DNA of 40,044 bases from Chromera velia (Eukaryota > Sar > Chromeraceae): NCBI GenBank assembly GCA_018398765.1, contig JAHBMJ010000308.1, positions 10,773 through 50,816 of the forward strand, given 5' to 3'. Under the pieces are notes generated by a model. The model saw nothing but the letters and a program-made list of their open reading frames with translations, was not told the DNA's origin and did no database searches. Numbering within the stretch: the stretch's first letter is position 1; each line of letters begins with the position of its first letter. Both the position numbers and the translations under genes were made by a program. Positions 34,067 to 40,044 of this stretch are shown here, in pieces.

Positions 34067-37000
34067 CATGGACGCAGGTGAGGCCCCTACGTCCCCAGAT
34101 TTTGATCACGGAGTCGACCTACGCGATGACCGTGAGGGATTCAAAAAGGCAGAGGGAGAGGGAGTTTTGTGCCCTAGTTTTAGAGACCCTCCGAGCGGGC
34201 GGGAAGGTCCTCGTCCCAGTGTTTGCTGTCGGGAGGGCCCAAGAACTGTGCATCCTTCTGCAGACCTTCTGGAAGAAACTGCAGCTCGACTACCCGATCT
34301 TCTTCCTCGGGGCGATGACGGAGAAGGCAAACAGGTCCGCCCGGTAGGGGAAGAAAGTGCATCTTTCCACCATGAGGGGTGAACCTCATCCGACATTCCC
34401 TTCCCTCGTCTTTCCTGAAGAGTCTTACTGTTGTTCTCATCATACGGTCTGAACGTGTGGACATCGATCCACCTGGGCCATGGGGGCAATCCTGGGACGT
34501 GGTATGAACAACACCCAGAAGCTTCAAGAATTTGGGACCTTTGGGGTGTGGTTTTCTTGATGCTGGCTTCTCTCTCTCTGTGTGTGTGTGTGTGTGTCGC
34601 TCTCCATGCAGATGCTACCGTCTGTTCTCCTCCTGGACGCGTGAGCAGCTGCAACTTCAATTTCGGCAGTCTGACAGGGACAGAGAGAGGGAAGGTGGTA
34701 CAGGGGGGGGGGACCTTTTTGACTTCCCTTCCATCAAGTCAGTCTTCCCTTTGGTCTGTTTCTCTCTTTGCTGTTCTCAACACAGATCAGGGCGTCTGGC
34801 CTCCTCTCTGCCGGTCAGTCGCTGCCTGCTCTCGTCTGTCTACCTGTGTCTACCCACTCATCAACAGGGATCGGGGGGAGGGCGATAGCATGCGCGGCAA
34901 CAATGCTCTGAGATGCAGCCTGTCTCGATCTTTATTTGTTTGTGCCATGGTGCAGGTGAAGCAGTTGCTGTTGTGCGCATCTGATCTGTTTCTCATTTCT
35001 GGCCCTTTACATGTGTCATGACGAAAAAAGTGTGCGCGGAATAGACAGAAAAGCAGGAAACATTTTGCATTGTTGAGCGTCGTAGGCTGGTCCTCACTGA
35101 AGCTTCACTGGCCGGCCCATTTACCACCTGTGCGCAAAACAATAAACTGCATGGATGCATAATGCAGATACGGAGGGCCCCAGACTGCCGGGAACCTTGC
35201 CGAAGTGAAGGGGCCCCTAGTCGTCTTTGCCACTCCAGGGATGCTTCACGCTGGCAGCTCCCTGAAGGCATTCGTAGAGCTAGCACCAGACCCCAAGAAC
35301 CTTGTGGTCATTCCGGGGTACTGTGTGCAGGTGAGGGGGGGGGTATGGTCCGAGGTTCTGGGTCTCTCTGTCGTGGTATGAAGATATGACATCAGCAGAA
35401 AAGAAATCAAGAAGGCAGATAGACGCGTGCAGCCACTGAGAGAAAGAGACGGGCAGGCAGTTAGACCAAGAGATGGAAGAGAGGACCTCGTCCGACTCTG
35501 TTTCCTGCGGTTCTGCGCCTGCGTTTGCTTATCCCTCCTTAAAGATGCTTTTTTAAAAAATCAAAAGGCGCCCAGGTCCACTTTGATCGAGAGGGAGTAT
35601 GAGTGATCCTACAAACTGTCCTGTCGTCTTCTGTTCTTTCTTTCATGTTCCGTCTAGTCGGAATGGACAAACGGACAAACGAAGGGGCATTTCTGGAAGG
35701 GGGGATAGACGGATGGATCCTTGTACGTATGTATGGATGGATGGATGTATGAACAGATGGATGCATGGAGAGATGGCTGGATCCTTGTATGGATGGATGG
35801 ATGGATGGATGGATGGATAAACAGATGGATGCATGGAGAGATGGCTGGATCCTTGTATGGATGGATGGATGGATAAACCGATGGATGCATGGAGAGATGG
35901 CTGGATCCTTGTATGGATGGATGGATGGATGGATAAACAGATGGATGCATGGAGAGATGGCTGGATCCTTGTATGTATGTATGGATGGCTGGATGGGTGG
36001 GTGGGTGGGTGGGTGGATGGATGGATGGACGGACGGACGGATGGATGGATGGATGGATAGATGGACGGATGGATGATTGCAGGGAACCGTCGGACACAAA
36101 ATTCAAAACAGTCAGTCAAAAAGGATGCATGGTTTTGGGTGCATGCGCAAGCAGACACACTGGACGAGAGAGATGATAAAAACCTTGGGGGCCGATCACA
36201 TACCAAACACACAGATTGCAAGGTAGCTACAGTAAAGTCACCACAGTCAGTAGAGTGGGGATGCAGAGCGAACAAATGCTGCATGCAGAGTGGCCTATAC
36301 GTCTGTATTGCTGTCTTCCTGTGTTGTCCTGTATGCAGGCAAGGGACGAGAGGTGCAGATCGACGCCAACACGCGTGTGACCGTCCGTTGCCGTCTCCAG
36401 TACCTCTCCTTCTCTGCCCATGCGGACAGCCGGGGCATCTGCACCCTCATCAAGAGGATGGAACCTGAGTCTGTCGTGCTCGTGCACGGGGCCGTCGAGG
36501 GCATGGTGCAGCTGAGGGAGAAGATCGTCACAGAACTACACATTCCAGTCAGCCTGTCTTGTCTGCCTGCCTGCCTGCCTGCCTGCCTGCCCGTCTGTCT
36601 GTCTGTCTGTCTGTCTGTCGATTTGTTTATCCTCACGACTTCTTGCTGACTGCCTGCTTAAGTGAATGTGAACACCAGCGCACCTGAGTTTTGTTTTGTG
36701 TTTGTAGTCTGTGTTTTCATCGGAGAATGTACGTACAGCTCCTGTCGGGAGAATTTGTGGAGGCATGCAGGGATACGCATATCGTCACTCATGCATGAGT
36801 GCAAGCATGCGAACTTACATCTACACGTGAGAGTGATGGAGCCTGTTTGCCCCCCCCCCTCTGTGTGTGTTTGTTTGTGCAGACTTCGTGTCCGGAAGAC
36901 GGAGAAACGATTGTCTTCAGGAAGAAGAGGTCCAGCGAGGAGGGCGTAGAGGCTCTGTTTTCCACCTCCCTTTTTCTCCCGTGTCTCTCTATCCCTCGGC

Positions 37001-38333
37001 CGAAATTCGAAATGGCAAGCACAGGCAAGCGGGAGACAATCAAGGCAATCACCCATTCCGGAGAAACCGGAGAAGGGCCCATCGTACCCCTTCACTTCTC
37101 ATCCAACTCAGACTCTGCCTCTCCCTTCTCTGACCCTCCTTTCGTCCGTGCCCCCACACACCTGAAGGCACTTGTTCTGTCTCTCTTCGCACAGTCCGCA
37201 GAGGCAAACAGAAAAGGGGAGGAGGACTCAACAGTGGCCTCGGCATGTCTCGTTCTGTCTGCAAATGTGCTTCGGAGGATCGCCTCTGGCCTCCCGGCCA
37301 TCCCTGACCTCAAAAAAAGCGGAAGAGCCCCCCCCCTGCCCCCTCCCGTCTCACCCCCTCAGCCCGCAGATGCTTCTCCCATGTCTCTCGAAGACCACGA
37401 GTCTTCCTCTGCCTCTGCCGCTGGGTTTGTATCTCAACTGAGACCCACACTACCACCAGCAGCAGGAGGAGCAGCCCCCCTACCTTCTTCGAGCCTGCCT
37501 GAGACAAAGGATTGCTCAAGAAAGAAAGGGTCAGATTCTGGTGTGGACGGCAGGGGTGCATGGAAAGAAGCAGGACGGGTAGAGTTGGAGGCCGCAGCGC
37601 TTTTGGGTGTCACCCCTGTCGTGTTCAAGAAGAGAGTCTGTAACTTCAGTCTGGACCAGACCACAACTGCATGGCGTCGTTTTGTGTCTCTGCAACAGGG
37701 AGAAGTGGACAGAGACCCGACTGCTGCTGTCACCCCTGAAGGCCCAACCACAAGCAGGCAGAAGCCGTTAGCTCCGACCGAAGCTCTCTCGTCAATTTCA
37801 TCGCATCCCAGCGAAAGTTTGCCTTCTGGACTCTCCCCCATTTCGTCTTTCAAGAAGGGACTAGGGAGGAACGCGGATTTACTTGACGATTTGGATGAGT
37901 GCTTCGAACTCATTGACTTTTGGGGGACGCTCAAATATGGTGAGTCTAGTCTTTGGCCGAGGGATCTCCTTTGCTTTGGGTTGAGTTGTCTCCCTGTTGG
38001 TGTTCGTCTTCCCGTCGCTTCATCTGCCTTGCACGTTAAACTACAGATGACGGTTTTCTTCCAACACTCTATATCGGATCGATTCGTTTGATGATTGTGG
38101 TCATGGAAAACAATTCACTACGTGCAGGTTATTTTGGGTTCCGTTCGCTCCGTGTTGTGCACGATGGGGATCTCTGCCTGAATGTGAAGTGGGGTGCTCC
38201 GGTCGGTTTTTTCTTTTTTGTCTCTTTCCATCCTTTCTGGCGGCTCTTCTGGTTTTTCGTCTCCGCTTTTCTCTTTGGTCTCTTGGCGCAGCTGGTTTTT
38301 CTGAGTAGCTTTGGTATGGGGAATTGTGTGTAA
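32829..38333 (+). CDS. INTS11: Integrator complex subunit 11 (INTS11), snRNA 3'-end and nascent-RNA endonuclease
   Basis: Exons: 32829-33170, 33386-33715, 34078-34334, 34612-34737, 35168-35330, 36083-36110, 36339-36547, 36883-37939, 38128-38201, 38292-38333; 875 aa, phases match throughout. INTS11 is the zinc-dependent RNA endonuclease of Integrator. All catalytic motifs are present: Asp32 (FDCGMHMG), HFHLDH (73-78), His190 ([11 protein letters not shown]), Asp211 (YTGDYN), Glu236 (LITESTYA), His379 (GMLHAGSSL) and His443 ([11 protein letters not shown]). [15 protein letters not shown] and GMLHAG fit INTS11, not CPSF73. Residues ~510-770 include Pro/Ser-rich inserts. [20 protein letters not shown] and LCLNVKW resemble the C-terminal domain through which INTS11 binds INTS9. 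The start is the ATG before [12 protein letters not shown], the usual family N-terminus. Odd points: four tandem donors after exon 2, a minisatellite before a 28-nt exon, and a stop-free last intron. Confidence 0.96.
33704..33830 (+). repeat. 28-bp tandem repeat of the INTS11 exon-2 donor
   Basis: The exon end GGGGCTGCACGG with donor GTGAGTGC is repeated about four times, with donors at 33716, 33744, 33772 and 33800. Using a later donor would add 28, 56 or 84 nt. The first two shift the frame, and the reading frame meets TGA in the third unit, so only the 33716 donor gives normal INTS11. Confidence 0.92.
33991..34064 (+). repeat. (TG)n microsatellite before an INTS11 acceptor
   Basis: A CT-rich then TG-rich tract of about 75 bp ends shortly before GGACGCAG at 34077. 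It seems to take the place of a polypyrimidine tract. The next exon itself begins GTGAGG, which is donor-like. Confidence 0.95.
35700..36080 (+). repeat. GGAT minisatellite with higher-order units, abutting an INTS11 micro-exon
   Basis: ATGG/GGAT tetramers are arranged in ~55-68-bp higher-order units, each with GATGCATGGAGAGATGGCTG and then GATCCTTGTATG (about four to five units from 35700). The array runs to the acceptor ATTGCAG at 36082, so this 3' splice site has a purine/GT-rich lead-in and no clear pyrimidine tract. Antisense it reads as a spurious His-Pro-Ser-Ile repeat. Confidence 0.95.
36561..36620 (+). repeat. (CTGC)n(CTGT)n microsatellite after an INTS11 donor
   Basis: Beginning about 15 nt after the GTCAGC donor at 36548, tetranucleotides of CTGC and then CTGT continue for about 60 bp. 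In register they read GTCTGCC and GTCTGTC, a GTNN-type extension. Confidence 0.9.
38202..38291 (+). other. 90-nt terminal INTS11 intron, stop-free and a multiple of three
   Basis: The intron has donor GTCGGT and acceptor GGCGCAG. Retained, it would insert 30 hydrophobic residues ([16 protein letters not shown] and on) before the same C-terminus, [13 protein letters not shown]. It is T-rich like other introns here, and removing it fits the INTS11 C-terminal domain better, so I treat it as an intron. Confidence 0.6.
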
Positions 38334-39361
38334 TATTAGTTCAGTGTTGAAGCGCGTGTTCCAAACTTAAAGACAAAATGGAGGTCAAAAAAGACAGTAC
38401 ACAAATATGTACAACTTAGCAGACGAATGAAATCTGTACCGATTTATGTAATTTCTTTGTCAACTGTCTGTTCTTGTGCAGGATCATATTTTTGCCGTTT
38501 CTTTCTTTCAGTGCCTCTCTGACATCCCGTCAGCTTTGAAAACTAGTTGACAGAACGCATGAGTTCCTTCGGAGATCTAGTCGGAGATAACAGTAGAAAG
38601 AGGCTTGGTGGCAGGCTTTCTTAAGTGATGAAACCTTAGAAGAACGTTCCTAGCGGAGTAGCTAGGTCGCTGGACACACATCCGTCACACACACATCGAG
38701 ATTTATAAAGTCTGGTAAAGAAGAAGCGTTCATCCCGAGCTGATCTAGGAGCTGCTCTGAAACCTCTCTTTAGTAAACAATCAAATTGGAAGCTAGATTG
38801 GAAGAGGATTTGAGAGGTTGGAGGAGGCTTCTTGAGGCTGTGACACATTGGAAACGCCTGTGACAAATTGGAAGAGGATTTGAGAGATCCGAGGAGGCTT
38901 TTTGAGGTTGTGACACATTGGAAACGCCTGTGACAAATTGGAAGAGGATTTGAGAGGTTGGAAGAGGCTTTTTGAAGCAATAATTATGCTAAAAAAATTA
39001 TGATTTGCATACATTTCATTTTATAAAGATAAACTGGCATTTAAAACTGCCAGTGAAATGAGAAAAAAAAAATTATTTAGCTTTATCATTTATTTGTATT
39101 TTAGGTTTTCTATGCCATTTAGTGAATCACGTAATAAAGCATAACGTAGCACAAAGCTGAACTATCGCTAAACTACTACAAAAGTACAATAGCTTACAGA
39201 ACAGAAAATAGTAGTAAAAAGCAATTATGATGGTGATAATGATAATCAACTCTATGTACCAGTATGTATAGTGAGACGGCATGTTTCTCTTAAAAACAAA
39301 AGCAAATATTGAGAGACGTCAAATTGTCGCACATCTCTTTCTGCATGCCACTTGTGTCACT
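38334..39361. other. Convergent intergenic region, AT-rich
   Basis: The region lies between the INTS11 stop (38331-38333) and the ankyrin gene stop (39362-39364). It holds a 70-bp tandem repeat (38798-38972) and strongly AT-rich sequence at 38980-39300. I see no gene. A tRNA-like D-arm string near 38650-38685 lacks a matching T-arm. Confidence 0.7.
38798..38972. repeat. 70-bp tandem repeat, about 2.5 copies
   Basis: Units start with TTGGAAGAGGATTTGAGAG at 38798, 38868 and 38938. Within a unit the motif TTGGAA recurs with diverged ends, suggesting a shorter ancestral repeat. The period is not a multiple of three, so the Ser/Pro/Lys-rich antisense frames are not a repeat protein. Confidence 0.92.
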
Positions 39362-39934
39362 TCAGGGTATTTCTTGGAACATCACACTGCGGAGGTCGGG
39401 AGGGACAAGAGAGTCCATAACCCTTGCATCAGACCGCTCCCCGTCTTCCATCGTTGCTCCCTTGAGAAGGAGTTCACGAGCAACCTCCCACTGGTGTGTG
39501 TGCACAGCAGCAAAGAGAGGACTCTTCAAAGGGCGCCTTTTCTCTTCTTCCCCATCCTCGTCCCTCGCCCGTCTCCTCCCTGCGTGACGTGTTTTGTTTC
39601 TTCTCTCCACTGACACACCCCTCTCAAGCAGCGCCCTCACACCCTCCACCCACCTCTTCTCAATCGCAACAACGAGGGGACAGGAGTCCCACCCCGGACC
39701 CTTGGGGATGACATCTCGATCCCCCCACGGATACTCTCCCATAACTTCCAAGGGCGCAGTCCTGATGATCTGCAGAAGCAGAGGCCCTCTCGCTTCTTCC
39801 AGAGAGATCAGGTCGGCAAGCCAGGAACCTGAACCCAAAACTGGCACCGGGAAAGGGGGCCCAAATCTCTTTCTCGGGTTCAGCGGTAAAGGCCAGCTGG
39901 CAGGAGCAGAGAGAAGATCAACTCGGGCTCCTGC
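39362..39934 (-). CDS. Ankyrin-repeat-like protein, 3' exon only (5' part beyond the window)
   Basis: This is one exon of 191 codons. Its acceptor is TGTGTGCAG at 39935-39942 (minus strand) behind a (TG)n(TA)n tract, and its stop is TGA at 39364-39362. The exon starts with AGARVDLL, which looks like the end of an ankyrin helix-turn. Two more ankyrin-like units follow: DSCPLVVAIEKRWVEGVRAL with LERGVSVE, and SPLFAAVHTHQWEVARELLL with KGA. A basic linker (TRHAGRRRARDEDGEEEKRR) separates them. The last residues (VPPDLRSVMFQEIP) have no obvious homologue. Ankyrin repeats are protein-binding modules, so no specific role can be given. Confidence 0.7.
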   Translation of the reverse strand, partial: AGARVDLLSAPASWPLPLNPRKRFGPPFPVPVLGSGSWLADLISLEEARGPLLLQIIRTAPLEVMGEYPWGDRDVIPKGPGWDSCPLVVAIEKRWVEGVRALLERGVSVERRNKTRHAGRRRARDEDGEEEKRRPLKSPLFAAVHTHQWEVARELLLKGATMEDGERSDARVMDSLVPPDLRSVMFQEIP

Positions 39935-39935
39935 C

Positions 39936-39936
<1 letters not shown>

Positions 39937-39981
<45 letters not shown>

Positions 39982-40020
39982 CACACATACATACACACAG
40001 ACATACAAACACACACATAC
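39937..40020. repeat. (CA)n(TA)n microsatellite in the intron of the ankyrin-like gene
   Basis: CA, TA and CATA repeats occupy the intron side of the exon at 39362-39934. The antisense frame through them adds a meaningless Cys/Val/Tyr stretch, so the protein should not be extended through it. Confidence 0.95.
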
Positions 40021-40044
40021 ATGCACCCCCGCACCCCCCCCCTT

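Noticed and set aside
35643-36284. Minus-strand 213-aa frame rich in His-Pro-Ser-Ile repeats
   Set aside because: It is the translation of the GGAT minisatellite inside an INTS11 intron. It has no unique sequence and changes register with the repeat.
32829-38333. CPSF73 (CPSF3) as identity for the beta-CASP nuclease
   Set aside because: The DCGMHMG start, GMLHAG motif B and GTVGHK segment match INTS11. CPSF73 has DCGIHPG, GMMQSG and GTLAKH at these places.
38640-38700. tRNA-like string (GTAGCTAGGTCGCTGGAC resembles a D-arm)
   Set aside because: There is no GGTTCGA-type T-arm at the right distance and no closing acceptor stem.

Overview
The window looks like nuclear DNA of a eukaryotic alga or protist. 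Genes are intron-dense with GT-AG splicing and many micro-exons, proteins carry long Ser, Glu/Lys and Arg/Glu low-complexity inserts, and introns are full of (CT)n, (GT)n and GTNN microsatellites. TGA acts as a stop. This style reminds me of chromerid alveolates such as Chromera velia, but that is an impression, not a database result. I rebuilt gene models by hand, requiring reading phase to match across every junction.

Layout. 1-965: 3' flank. 966-10640 (-): a 19-exon WD40 gene of the DCAF6/DCAF8/WDTC1 family (putative CUL4-DDB1 substrate receptor, 990 aa). 10641-11846: divergent intergenic region. 11847-23072 (+): a ~2,200-aa protein of unknown family, with long charged disordered arms around a helical core. 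23073-24180: intergenic, repeat-rich, with one N. 24180-27418 (+): an unrecognised coiled-coil protein whose last five exons are phase-consistent and whose 5' end is unresolved. 27419-28429: intergenic, with a GC-rich hairpin island. 28430-32061 (-): WDR4/Trm82, the non-catalytic subunit of the tRNA m7G46 methyltransferase (8 exons, 386 aa). 32062-32828: head-to-head promoter region. 32829-38333 (+): INTS11, the Integrator endonuclease (10 exons, 875 aa, metallo-beta-lactamase/beta-CASP catalytic residues intact). 38334-39361: AT-rich intergenic region with a 70-bp tandem repeat. 39362-39934 (-): last exon of an ankyrin-like protein that runs off the window.

The genes do not form one pathway. 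WDR4 and INTS11 both act in RNA metabolism and share a short divergent promoter region. The DCAF-like gene belongs to ubiquitin ligation.

The most unusual signals are in splicing architecture. (1) 27 of the 48 donors in the four complete models have C at +3 (GTCAGT/GTCGGT), and many donors open a tandem GTNN array running into the intron. (2) In the DCAF-like gene, short AT-rich hairpin elements with terminal inverted repeats sit between direct duplications of exon edges at three exons. At one exon the duplicated edges form four exon-like fragments of 21, 21, 45 and 45 nt, all multiples of three with splice signals at both ends. (3) Similar donor-edge or acceptor-edge duplications occur in the other genes, including four tandem donors and a minisatellite abutting a 28-nt micro-exon in INTS11.
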